Positions 1 to 11,500 of a DNA stretch of 64,000 nucleotides are shown here, in pieces. Position numbers and translations under genes: made by a program. Under the pieces are notes generated by a model. That model saw only the letters and a list, made by a program, of their open reading frames with translations, had not been told where the DNA came from and ran no database searches. The stretch covers positions 39,879 to 103,878 of the forward strand of contig JTDE01002295.1 in NCBI GenBank assembly GCA_014338405.1, read 5' to 3'. Origin of the DNA: Paragonimus skrjabini miyazakii. Lineage: Eukaryota > Platyhelminthes > Trematoda > Plagiorchiida > Troglotrematidae. How positions within the stretch are numbered: the first letter of the stretch is position 1; each line of letters begins with the position of its first letter.

Positions 1-585
1 TTAAAAACGTTGAGGCCCAACGGTCAATACGATCGCCTCACATTCAAAGTGGTCAAAGTGTAAATTCCGTTCCGGATGACAATAGACACTGCAAAATAAC
101 TCTAACCTGAGTGGTACTTCAGCCTAACATGTCTCTGCAAAAGGAGCTGATCGCAAAAAATATGCCTAAATTCATGAGGTACAAATCGTAAAAGGCCATT
201 GTATTTCTTACTGCCCCTAAATACTCTAGGCCCTTGGGTGTATGTAAATTCAAACCATAGTTAGCGTGCTCTGTCAAGACCTTCGAAGCAGTCAAATCAC
301 TTTGGAATGAAACAAACCGTGAGTGGCAAATGAAGAAAATTCACTTGAGTATTCTGTGGATTCTCTAAAAGATGCTCGATTCACTCCATTATTCTCTGTT
401 CTGGTAATGCTTAAGTTATGGTATGGTTTATTACATATACTATTTTCTAGGTTTTCAAACATCTTTGTCAGAACTGAATTTTTGTTGCAAGAACCTTTCA
501 TTGCTCACGTTCAAACTCGGCTGCTTTTAATCAGTTCTGTGTACCTTATGGTTGGACGAGTTATGGACGGTAAACTTATTATGTG
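1..585. other. no gene recognised
   Basis: No gene, domain or repeat is recognised here. Short overlapping open frames occur on both strands around 292-622, but they show no family signature and run into the SINE-like repeat that begins near 586. Confidence 0.4.
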
Positions 586-769
586 TTTAGAAGAGACCCA
601 ATTGCAAAAAATCCGGACTTAGGCTGGGTTTAAGCCAGCGACAGAAACAGCATGCCCAAACGCGGCAAATGCTCTATCAGCTGAACTATGAAGTCACGCC
701 AAAAGCTCAGGAATTCGACATTTGGACCTAAGTACCCATCCAACCAACTGTGTCATATGGAATCCATCA
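586..769 (-). repeat. tRNA-derived SINE, family B, copy 1 (decayed)
   Basis: This segment aligns along its whole length with 16282-16460. Both begin with TTTAGAAGAGACCCAATTG and end near CATATGGAATCC on the + strand. Read on the minus strand it carries a tRNA-like head: a decayed box A (TAGTTCAGCTGATAGAGC) and a damaged box B region near 624-635. The second copy keeps both boxes, so this one is the more diverged. That the family is a SINE is inferred from the tRNA-like head and the dispersed copies. No coding capacity is visible. Confidence 0.6.
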
Positions 770-3700
770 AATATGTTATTCGAAACCGATCAGTAAGCAT
801 GAGCATTGTATGGGACCCGTTGTGGCTAAACGTTTAAATGATTCTTCGGTCCTTCTTAGTGTAAAGTCGATGACACAGTGGTCAACACACCTGACCCTCA
901 TACGCGATAGCCTGATTTCTAAATTCGGTCCGCACATAGATATTGTGCAATGGGGTTTATCTAATGTACGTCAGCCGTCTAGTGAAACACGCTTGTTAAG
1001 CGATGGTTGCATTCTGTTTGCATACATATTCCAATTATAGCAAACCCGTCCCAGTGACCACAAGCGAAGTGATGGACATCTGTTTTGACCTAGTTGCAAT
1101 GTTGGTCACTGGGACCAACTGCTTACAAAACTGTTTCACAACCCCATCTAGGGCCGTGGCGGATACCGGCTCTTTAACAGGCTAGCCACAACACTACTGA
1201 TCAATTTCAGCCTATGTGCGAAGGAAAGCGCAACAGCTGAAGAAACCAAATCCGTTTCTATTTTATTTCTGCGGGCGTTGTGTGTGAATAATTTTTGGTT
1301 GGTCGTCTATATCTAATCATCCTTTGTTACTTCACAGTAGAAATTATGATGAGATGCAGCGTGTTGGGACTCTTTTCTGTTGATAGCAGTAACCCTGTTG
1401 TATCATTTTTATTGTAAGCATGATAGGAAGTGTTATTGTAGCAATGGTTCTTCATACCCTTGCAAGATAAGTGAGCACAGGCAAGATGCTAAAATTCATT
1501 GGAAGCACATAACCGGTTTCGTGGTTGTTGCTTATTATCAGGTCTGCATACTCAGTGATTCAATGAAGATCGTAGACCAGTATGAACATCAAGAACAATT
1601 GCGATGATCTACGAACTCAACTGAATGTGAGATAGAGTATAAAAGTAGCTTATGAATAAGTTAACTGTAAATTAATTTGTTAGCTTCCACTTCAATTTTA
1701 TCTGCTTGGTTTTCGTTTGTTTTTATAATAATAATTTTTTATACATAACGCATTTCCAAATACAGATAAAAATCTGTTAAGTCAAGTTATAATTAACTTC
1801 GTTGCACTGGCTAGGTAACTTTTCAACTACGTATAAACATCCAACCACCTTGAATTACGTTTGAATATGCGAAACAAAAGTTTTTTTTGTTAATAGAATG
1901 TGTACGGTATGTCCACATCTTGCACTGTCTATCTTATTTCACTGCTGATACCCTAAACCAAGCGGATATAAGGTTTCAGATTTTGTTGGAAAGAACAAAA
2001 TAAATGTGCCGGTTATGTAATGGGTGTTTTTTCACATCCCCTAGGCGGGATAAGTAAACTTAAATTGAGGCCTCGTGTGTTGTTGTTTGAGAAACCAGTG
2101 GTTTGTATACATGATCGTCTTTTAAACGGTTATATCGGAGAATCGCAGTATGCTATAAGGATAAGATGTTCGTGAAAACGGACCGTCTACACCTTGGACA
2201 ATGGGATTAGTCAGCTTCTAACCATGTACTTGATATGTCCGAGCTTCACGTCACGATGACAAGTTAGGCCGTACCTAGTCATTCACACTGACCTGACACT
2301 ACATACGGTTGCTTCGCATCCAGCGTCCCATGATCATCGCTGGTGCTCTAAAGAGCTTTCAACCTTCTGTATCGATCTTCTGTTTTTAATCTTCCAAGAC
2401 TCCAAACTTGTAACCCCGATGCACTTCAGATTGTTTCGTACACGTTTGCACGAGCTCTGTCACTTCACCTTCAATACGTTTCAACCCAACTCAGGGTGGA
2501 TCTCCCTGATTTCTGTATTCTAGTAGCTTCTCAGATCAAATTCAGTCTGGTCATAACCGATGGACGGTTGATGAATTATACGTACTGACAATCAACTTGC
2601 CTATTCGCGTGACTTGAACCCGATCATGTGAGTAATGCGGACCATCCGATGAATCCGGAACTGTGAACACCGGGTTATATGACTAATGCCTACTGAAGTT
2701 ACGACAGCAGTGGAAATGCAAAATAGACTCAAATTAAGTCTAACATTTCACTGATAGTCGTACACTCTTGAAAAAAAACGGGCGAGGCGGCCTCACGCGC
2801 TCAAACCACATGCATCGTACATGCACATATATCCTCGTGGCCAAAATGAATCGTTAAGGTCAGTTACCATTTATTAGCGGACCCAGTTCTGACATGCAAA
2901 GGGTACAGCGGTCACTGTCCGTTGTCTACACTTTTTCGTACGCACACTTGCTTTTATCTGTTTTTACTGGGTCGATTTCCATGCGAACATGCTGTGTTTA
3001 TCATCTCTTCGCCTGGCAGGGCACTGTATCGCAAATATCACGTACAGCTTGACAAAAAATAAACAACTTGGTCTGTATGCACTTGTTGGATTAGTGAGCC
3101 TGTTTTCATTGTAAGCTGAATTGAACTCAAATATTTGGTCACTCAGTGCATAATCACTTCGAAATATATTGTCGTTTTGTACATACACTATTAGTGGTAA
3201 ACAGTTCTTGCGGCAAGTTTCTGGGGCGGTGTGATCCAGAAGGACCAACTCACACATCCACTTAACCGTATAACAGTTTACGCATGGGCTAATTCTCCAT
3301 TTACTTGCTCTGCTGGACTGTCCATACCACCGCTAAATTGCATCTCTTAAATTACCACGGCTACTCCTCTACATAACTTCCCACTGTAAAATCGTGACTC
3401 CTCAGTCAGCCTTCCATATTTTAATCAGTCGGCAAATATTGATCTTTAACGGCTGCCGTGGAGAACTCCATGAACTAGTTCCGAGTCAAATGAAATGTTG
3501 ACTGGGCGAATGAGTAGTGCCAAACAAACGTTATGTGGTCGATCAGTATCAAAAGATTAACAGTATTACTAATTGTAACTTATTTTGTTCATGCGTGAAT
3601 GGATTGTTAACCGGCGCACATTCTTGTATACAGCGAGTTGCGAGTAAAAGCCATGTCAGCTAATCGAGGTTAACTGTTCTTGATAAATCTTCTGTTCAAA

Positions 3701-3902
3701 AACTTCTAGCGTACTTTTAATAGTTAAAACGCTCTCTTTTTTTAGGGTGATTTCTGACAGAATGGGCACAACTGAGAACAAATTACAGAAAAGTTTCCGC
3801 GGACATAAGACTAGTCTTGAACTAGTAACGCAAAAGCTATGGAGGTCTCACACATGGCTGCACACAAAATGCACATAAGGTAACAGTGTTCCAGTATGAC
3901 AG
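770..3902. other. intergenic or upstream intron DNA, no gene recognised
   Basis: No exon with splice borders, domain or element is supported in this 3.1 kb. It lies upstream of the first recognised Rab11-FIP exon, so it may be a 5' intron of that gene. A 13-bp inverted repeat at 1048-1115 is listed separately. Confidence 0.35.
1048..1115. repeat. 13-bp perfect inverted repeat
   Basis: GTCCCAGTGACCA at 1048-1060 is the exact reverse complement of TGGTCACTGGGAC at 1103-1115, with a 42-base loop. No surrounding element or target duplication was seen. It may be chance or the remains of a small foldback element. Confidence 0.4.
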
Positions 3903-4172
3903 ATGGCGTGTTACATTCTTAGTGCCACCTCGACGGTGAGACTTTTGGGTCCATCAGAATATTTAGCTGAAGAACAGTCGTCCATGCCTGCAGATGGTCA
4001 GAGAAGACTCGTTCGCCTCTCAAGGGATATCATCTCTGAGGGCTTACGTACTCTTGTTGGGAGAGTAGAAACGTCCTTATTCTATTGGATTAGATTATCC
4101 AATATTGTTTGCGAACTGATGGAACTCGGAAACTGTCCCTCTGGAAGATGGAAACCACTCTACATGGGGTGA
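3903..4172 (+). other. unexplained 89-codon open frame
   Basis: An 89-codon frame rich in Arg, Ser and Leu begins at ATG 3903 and ends just before the RTE relic on the same strand. Its middle part, around residues 25-55, has a protein-like composition, but I recognise no family. It could be an upstream part of the adjacent retroelement or a chance frame. There is no support for a host gene. Confidence 0.2.
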
Positions 4173-4239
4173 TCACGTACTTCTGAGCCGAAAGCTCAGC
4201 AAAATATGGCAACAGGTTACGCAATTGTAAACCTGCGTA

Positions 4240-5055
4240 GCATCGGTCACATATGACGGGATGTTAGTTCGTATATTTGGGAGCTGCATCAGCTGCAGTG
4301 AAAGTATGATGAGTGAACTAGAAGTTGGTGTCTTCAAAGCTAGGGTGATATTGGTCAATCTAAGACATCTCTGACGAGATACTAGCATCTTTCTGAAGTT
4401 TAAGGGTCGTATGTATAGGACGACTGTAACGTCTACTACTTCACGGCTGCGAAATCTGGTCGCTCAGAGTAGAAGACGCTAGCCATCTTAGGTATTTGTT
4501 AATCGATACCTGCGATAAGTCGCTCACATCGGGTGGCACCAACGGGCGAACAACGGAGAGATTAGGAAGTAGGTGTTTCGTAATGAGCGCCAAACGAGTT
4601 ATTCCGTTCATTCTATAAGTGTGCACAAACTAGATGGTGAAACCATTTACTCAGGATGTCCGCTAGTCATCTACCATATCGAATGCGTTTTGTCAATGCC
4701 ATCGCCGACTGATGCAACGTGCGAGGTGGACAGACGATGACCTCGTGTAGAGAATTGAAGTTGTTCACTAAGGGTTGGGTCACTATCGGTCAGGTTTGTT
4801 TCTTGGGCCAAAGCCTTTGCGACTCACATAATCAGTGGTTGGAGATTTTAGGTGAGATGGCGGATAATCGGATTCGGTGGCATGAATGCTGTCGCTGTTG
4901 TTATTGTTGTTTGACCGAGTTGTCTGTGAAGAGACTGCACCTGTTGATGTCTGGCAATGAAGACCATAAGCAGACTGTTTTTCTGACGATACCTTATTTT
5001 CGTTTATGGCTTGACTGTTTGAATATAAGTATCGTGTACTTTTATTTTGGAGCCA
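4240..5055 (+). mobile_element. RTE-type LINE relic, C-terminal RT region and 3' UTR
   Basis: Broken frames encode pieces typical of the region after the RT catalytic core in RTE-type LINEs: a 'GSCIS' element near 4281, then 'VFKARVILVNLRHL', then 'FLKFKGRMYRTTV' near 4394-4430. Further on come a worn 'GGQ' segment near 4725 and the tail 'QWLEILGEMADNRIRW' at 4833-4880. Several stops and frame changes separate them, so the copy is dead. The same family lies reversed at 13871-14810 and 23033-23530. The shared 3' UTR runs to about 5055. No target duplication was identified. Confidence 0.75.
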
Positions 5056-5654
5056 TGCGTATAACTCTGAATCCATTGCGCTTTGGTAGTATAAGAACTT
5101 GTTTTCCACTAGTCTGTTCGTCGGAACGCTGCTCTATTCACAATCGACTTTTATAGCACTGAAACTGCATACACAATTGCACTAGGCCAGCCACTCAACT
5201 TACCTGCGATCATTGTGCTTATTTTGAAGCTTCTTTGTTTGTTTCTTCTTCTGCTCAGTACGCGAAACAAGAAGTCCATTCTGACAAAGTCAACTAATGC
5301 ACGAACTTTATGTATGCAGTGACTGAGGTATTACCTCCAGATCAAAAATATACAAGATTTAATACAACTTTGCGTTTGAGCTATGCGCTTCAGTACAGTT
5401 CGTTTGAGTGTGATAGTTATGAGTAGATGTGAGTCATTCACAGTTTTGTCAGTCAGAATCCCCGAGTATACATCATTGAAACATTGAGTTCTCTTTATCC
5501 AGTTCATTAAGACGGCAAGAAGACATACATTGCGAGATGCAGGCATTTCGTTTATTCTCATCAGTCGAATACATAAAACATTCAGTTATATAGGTTAAGC
5601 GCATGGCGATAAAACAGTGAAATGAACGAACATCAACATGGGAGTAATCAGGGT
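5056..5654. other. no gene recognised
   Basis: This interval lies between the RTE relic and the end of the Penelope-like open frame. Part of it may be the Penelope-like element's 3' UTR, because that element runs leftward on the minus strand and its inferred stop is at 5655-5657. No domain is visible. Confidence 0.35.
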
Positions 5655-6380
5655 TCACTGCCACGGTAACGAAATTGATTGCGTCAGCATCTTTTGCCAA
5701 CAAAGGACCGGCGTGTGACGCTTGATCAACAATGCCTCGAAGAACGCCAACAACCTAGGGTTGCGGTTGCGCAATAGGACCATGAACGAAGCGACAGGGT
5801 CAACCACATGTTGCGATTAAGTGTTTCGCGATCGAAGACGCCGGGTTTCTGTTCGAGTTTTGGCATACTGACCCACGTTGACTCATTGTTCGCACTAGCC
5901 ACTTGGGGATGTGCTCCGCCTTCCTTTGTCGTAAATTTCGGCCCGTTCTGCCAATGTATGAGTCACCGCAACTGCAAGTGAACTGGTAGATAACATGAGA
6001 GGCAGAGTTTTCCGAGAAAGAACGATCGGGGCAGTGGAGACTGATCCTACGGGTGGAAAGCAGCAAGCGCAATTCCGCTGCGGGATATGTGCGGTCAATG
6101 GCTGATTTCAACTTTCGACTTACATCGGTAATATTGTGGTCACCTGTGTAAGGAAGGGCGATGAAAACCTGCTTCTTCGGCACTGATTGTGGTTGGGGGG
6201 TAGCCACCCGTTCCTTGCAATGAATTTCAATAAATTTCGCCGGATATCCATTCGCAAGCAGAACACTCTTCAAGAGCTCCTCTTCAGACTTTAGGTGTTC
6301 GGTTGTACATACTTTCCTTGCTCGGTGAAAAATTGTTCGTACTAAACTACGTTTGTAAGCCACATTATTGATAAAAAGTC
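5655..6380 (-). mobile_element. 5'-truncated Penelope-like element, GIY-YIG endonuclease part
   Basis: A 187-codon frame (6363 to about 5803) matches the C-terminal part of Penelope-like element polyproteins. A linker begins with 'KRSLVRTIFHRARKVCT', then comes a 'VFIALPY' strand (residues 66-72). The endonuclease core follows: VIY at 124-126, Cys130 and Cys132, YIG at 136-138, Arg142 and Glu150-His151. These are the residues expected for a GIY-YIG nuclease with the Cys-containing insert of these elements. A frameshift near 5803 moves the conserved end, 'LLAFFEALLIKRHTPVLC' then 'SLPW', into another frame, with a stop at 5655-5657. There is no RT upstream: the frame breaks at about 6380. This is a truncated, inactive copy. 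Confidence 0.8.
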
Positions 6381-8495
6381 ATTATTAAGTTAGTCAACTA
6401 CATTCGTTAGTTTCAACCTTACGATCAACTTCTGATTGCTGTTTATCCAATGGAGTCAAAAAGATATTTTTGTTGGGTAGTTTGAACCTTACAAACGAGT
6501 CCATAGGGCTGAACGTTTAGGTATGATTATTTGATTATGTTAAATATGTAGCCAGCGACACAGTGGTCAGTCAGGTTGTCTTGTGAGGACGAGAACTGAA
6601 GTTCAATATCTGGTCGTGTCAAAGGTAGACGCTACCAATGAAGCCTCACAAGAATGAAACTGGAATCTAACGGTTCTTCTTAAAAAAGACCGATCGGAAA
6701 GTTTACGAGTGCGGAATTTGTCAGCAAACGTGGGTGCACTTCAAGTGATTACATACAATTCGTTGGCGAATGCTTTGACCAGAAATAGCACTCTTAGCTC
6801 GCCACTGATCGTTGTGTCCTTCTTGTCAGCTACGGATAAGTGTTACGTTGTATCTCTTGTCGTTAGTTCACAAACCTCGGTCTACACTGTGTATGTGGTG
6901 CAACGAACTGCTATATGGACTGTTCTGGCGCAGTGCTGAAATAGGTATGCAAATTTGTTTGGAGATTTCCGGTGCTAGAAGCCCAAACTGCATGTTCAGT
7001 CAATTTCCCATTGTTATGACTGTACACCAACTTCGGATTGACTTCGTTCACGTTCACTATGCTACGTCAGCTATTGTATGTGATGGATATATTTGTCGTG
7101 GGAACTGTAACCGTGGCAACCAAGACAATAGCAAAAAAAAGCTCTGAATGGCTAACTACGAATGTCCATGTATACATGTGTCTCGTTATTCAGTTTATTT
7201 GGTGATATTAGATAGCCATTATTATGGTATCTTGTAAGATAAAGATGAACGATTTTCACTGTATCTTTGCCCTGGTTAGCTTCCGTATCATATGCGTGGT
7301 GTTGTTCAACGGTATTTTTTATTGAACTATCGTAAACACTGAGTTGTCATACAACGTAATCTCTGGATATATTTATGTATACACGCGTTTTGGTCACTTC
7401 CTTCCATGATTGCACTCAGATGTGAACAATCACTAGTCTGCTGAAAGTGTCAGAGAATCGTGTGCTTCCGTCAAGACCATTGTGTGCTGATTTTGTAGTC
7501 ATAATAACAGTTTGTAGGCACCAGTATAGGATGTTGGCCCTCCTCGATTGATGCTAGCGTGAGATTTCTCTTCTTTTCATTTTCATCTTAATTTTGTCAC
7601 AAACGAAATTCTGGGGTGCGAACTTCGTATTAACAATGATCTTGGTGCGAAATTTCTTTTCGATGCAGTGCAGAATCTATATAGACCACACTGATTGTAT
7701 TGAACAAGTGGGCTGATCTGTGTAGAATGAACTTCGTACCAAAGGTTGAACAGTTTCCTTGGACACACTCTACTGCAGGCGGGTCGTTTTGTAGTATGAT
7801 TCATTTCGTTTTCTTGCGTAACACACCCTTATCCTCTCGTAATATTGCTGTGAGGATATCCTTGAAAACGATGGGTCTGCGAGTTGTCTCTATCAACGTT
7901 TGTCATGCATAGTGCCAAGAAACCTTTTTTCTATCCGTGAAAGGAGGGATCCATAGATATTTTTGGCAGATGGTTGTTATTTTGCAGCCAAGATTGATCG
8001 ATTTTTCTTTTTCAATAAAATTATTTTTGGTCACTAGCTCCCCAATGAGCGAAAGTCTCGACTTATACACATTACCTGTTGAAGTTGTTTTACTGTTCAA
8101 CTAACTGTGACGTTCATTATACAATGTTGGACAAACTTATTGTTCGCTAGAATGTATGGAAACCTCCGTGTGTACACTCCACTTGGATGTTACAACGTGT
8201 TGTGTCCGATATAAGCTTTACAGCCACTCGGCGTACTACACAGAGCGTCTGCAGTGCATCCGTTTGTATTCCTATCCGAATTCTTTGTTTCTTTTTCCAT
8301 ATTACATCTACAGTTTTTGTTCTGACTTAGACCTAACATAATTGCTTATTATTTCTACTCCATGTGTTAGTCTCTGCTGACTTCACGTGGTCCGGTTCTT
8401 TGCTAGGATGCTTGTTTTTTCTTTCCATTCTGGAGTATTCTTTTTGATTGCATATGTTTTTTCTCCTAAACGTCTGTTATATCCGATTGTTACAG
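6381..8495. other. no gene recognised upstream of the first FIP exon
   Basis: No further exon could be assigned. A preceding FIP exon would have to donate two bases of a split codon to the exon at 8496. No convincing coding stretch with a matching donor was found, so the interval is probably intron. Confidence 0.35.
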
Positions 8496-8598
8496 AGGTG
8501 CTCCGTTTCTGAACGCAAACAATCCAGACTCCCCGGTCAGTGCGTCGCGGTCAGACATCCTAATCGACGATATGGAAACCAATTTCGAAGCGATTCGT
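8496..8598 (+). CDS. RAB11FIP3/4: Rab11-FIP exon, Ser/Asp-rich segment before the coiled coil
   Basis: The acceptor is TTGTTACAG ending at 8495 and the donor is GTAAGT at 8599. The first base completes a codon from an unseen upstream exon. After that, 34 codons read through an Asn-Pro-Asp-Ser stretch and then 'SDILIDDMETNFEAIR'. The acidic segment leading into a helix suits the start of the FIP coiled-coil region. The other two frames contain early stops, which helps to fix the phase. Confidence 0.72.
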
Positions 8599-11500
8599 GT
8601 AAGTGTATTTGTGTGTAGTTTGTCTGTTTTGTTGCTGTCCCTGTGTTTCCACACTTGGGTTTTGTACGAACAGTTCAAGCTAAGCAGGTTTCTTTGATTT
8701 TACCGGATGATAATCTCACGAGAAATTCAACTGCCTATTGTGCTAGAAACTACATGGCCGGAAATTATTTTCATCTGATCAACACAACGTGAAACAGTAC
8801 TGAAAATCAATCAAAGCCATTAGGCAGAATATAAGTGAGAGTCAACTAACGGGCATCTCCAAAATCCATAAATATTAACGAGATATAGTCTAGGTGTCAT
8901 CTCAGGATTACAGTTGGTGGAGGGTCATTGCAAGAGGTACAAATATGAATATGGTTTGAGGATGCTACCTTTGTTGATGGCAATTACAGCGCTTAGACAT
9001 TGTTTGTATGAACCGAAATCATACACATTACTACATTAACGGTTGATCTGACTTTAATTAACATCCATTGTCCGACCACCTTGGAGGTGAGTGGTTGGAA
9101 TATAACTGTTGTAATATAACCCCTAAGCGATGTATGGATGAATGCAATTTTTTTAATTTCTCATGGTAACTGAGTCACGTGACTTACTAGACACTAATTT
9201 ATGAAAACTGTTTTCACAGAAAGATAAACCACTGTTGTTAACCTTTGGTGTAATGTTCTGATAGAACATAGAATTGGGTTTGACTGATTTTTAAGCGGTG
9301 TTACGTTTGTGTAAACCCGGTCAACATACCGTTTTACGGTGAACAGGTTTACAGAGTTTTATCCAATTATCTTTTCGGACTCACATTTAGCTAGTGGAAC
9401 GAATTATGCACGTCTGATTCGGAAGTAAATGTGGTTCAGGGATTAGGTGATTTGATGGTAATGATATGCAAATCATGTCCGGTGTTTGTTCTGGTAACTT
9501 CACGTTATACTTTAAGGAATAACAAAGCCTATCAAGCTGAAACAGCGCCTGCCGCATGAAAACATGCTGTTCTTGGTTCATATATGTATTCAGCCAGAAC
9601 CAGATCTTTTTTTACCGTTGGATCTCATCTGAATGAAATTTGTAACACGACCCATTAGGACTGAAACTTTGTTGACTGTTTAAGCAACTGTGTTACAACT
9701 GTGGTTATAGTACTTTTTCTTTACAAAACTGTTCTATTCTATCATCACAGTCAGGAGGAAAGCCATATGGATCAGTTGTTTGTCCAATGGTAACACTATG
9801 GTGATGACAGTACGATTAAGTGATCGACTTTATCAGACTATTAGTATTGTTTTACGTTCCACACAGGTAATTGTGTTGATCTGATGAAGAATTGTTGAGA
9901 ATTACTGTTAACCACTTTCTCATAAGGAAATGGTTGTTTTTAGGACAGTGAACGATGGATTAAGTCACATATACAATGACGATATCCTCATACTCATGAA
10001 TAACACAAGTTCGTGCAACACTTCGTTTGTTTTTTATTGTTAAAACACAAACTCGTGACATCTTGGTTGTGTGGATAAGTTTTGAATCGATTACATGACT
10101 TGCTTAACTCTACCGACTACATTAAGTCATCCTGAACAGTAACACGTCAGTGGCTAGTGTCGATACTTTGTTGCCAAGTAGTTACTAGCAAAATATCTCC
10201 AGTATCTGAACCACGGTCTGTCACCTCGTTTCTAGATGTGTTCCATTATTTGTGAAGCACAGTTCGGTACGGGCACCTTTCTTTTTGCTAACTAAACCAT
10301 GGGCCAGTTAGAGTCACAGTAGGCTCCCATGTGGGTGTACTTTGGTGTGCGTGCCACAACGTTCTTTTTTTTTCGCGATCACAGCTTTGTTTCGATTTGC
10401 ATCCGACCAACCTACTGTGTTTTCTTTACATGATAGGAACAAATGCGTCGTATGGAGGAGCGTGTGGAAGGAATTCAGACGAATCAGCATAGCGGGACCG
10501 AATCACGCATCGATCTGCTACGTGATGAAAATGCTCGTCTAACCGCACAGGTAACGATATTGGAAGAGCGACTCAAAGAAGCAGAGGAACGAGCGCAACG
10601 AAACATCGAATCGGAACGACAACACTCACAGGCGCTTGTGGTAGGTAGCACTGTGATTATGCATTCTGCATTGGTGCTCTTTGATGCATAACTGTTGTTT
10701 ACTCATTGGCTGTGATTGACCTATTTGGGTTACACATTATGGCCTATATATATATATATTACGGGAGAGAAGCAGTTCTACAACACTAAGTGTAGGGACA
10801 GAGAATATACATATACATATATATAATTTAAATCCCCTGCTGTTTACCAATATCTTAGTTGCTTGTTTGCAAATTGTTATCACTTTATTGAGTTTTGACA
10901 CAGAAACCCACTGTTTTTTTCGTTCTATCTTAAAAATTACTACTTATCTTCTGTTCTTTTCCGATGATTGTATGACAATCAAGCATCTGTTTCAACCACT
11001 AACACACAGCTATCGATAATGATGATTTCTGTTTTTGTTTGTTTTCACGTGTCTTTTTGACGATTTCTGATATGTTGTTACAACCTATCAGACAAGAACA
11101 ACTCGGGATTACACAAACCAAATGGAAACCCTTCGCGTACGTATCCACACGTTGGAAACCGAGTGTAGTGAGCTTCGAATTGAGTGTGCTCGTGTCAAAG
11201 CCGATCATCAAGCATCCACCTTAGTAAGTAAATTTTCTCTGTCTGCATTGTTATAGTAGTACAGTCGCATCTTTGTAATAGCACCACCCTTGACTCCTTT
11301 TAAATTGCATTTTTAGAGAGGTATCTATTTGTGTTAGTGGGTTTACGAAGGACAACATTTGGGAACTCCTCATTGACAAGTTCATCCTAGTTGGTGTTCA
11401 TAGCTTCTTCTAGTGCCATGACGTTGTATACTTCAAAGCATAAACTTGAAAATTGTCAACAATTGTCAATAGCTCAGTAATATTTACCTTCGGTACAAAT

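Noticed and set aside
2590..2640. Minus-strand GGGTTCAAGTC resembling box B
   Set aside because: The sequence upstream on that strand lacks a box A and the rest of a tRNA-like fold.
6690..6760. 'YECGICQQTW' as the start of a C2H2 zinc finger
   Set aside because: The two His residues are absent and stops follow shortly after.
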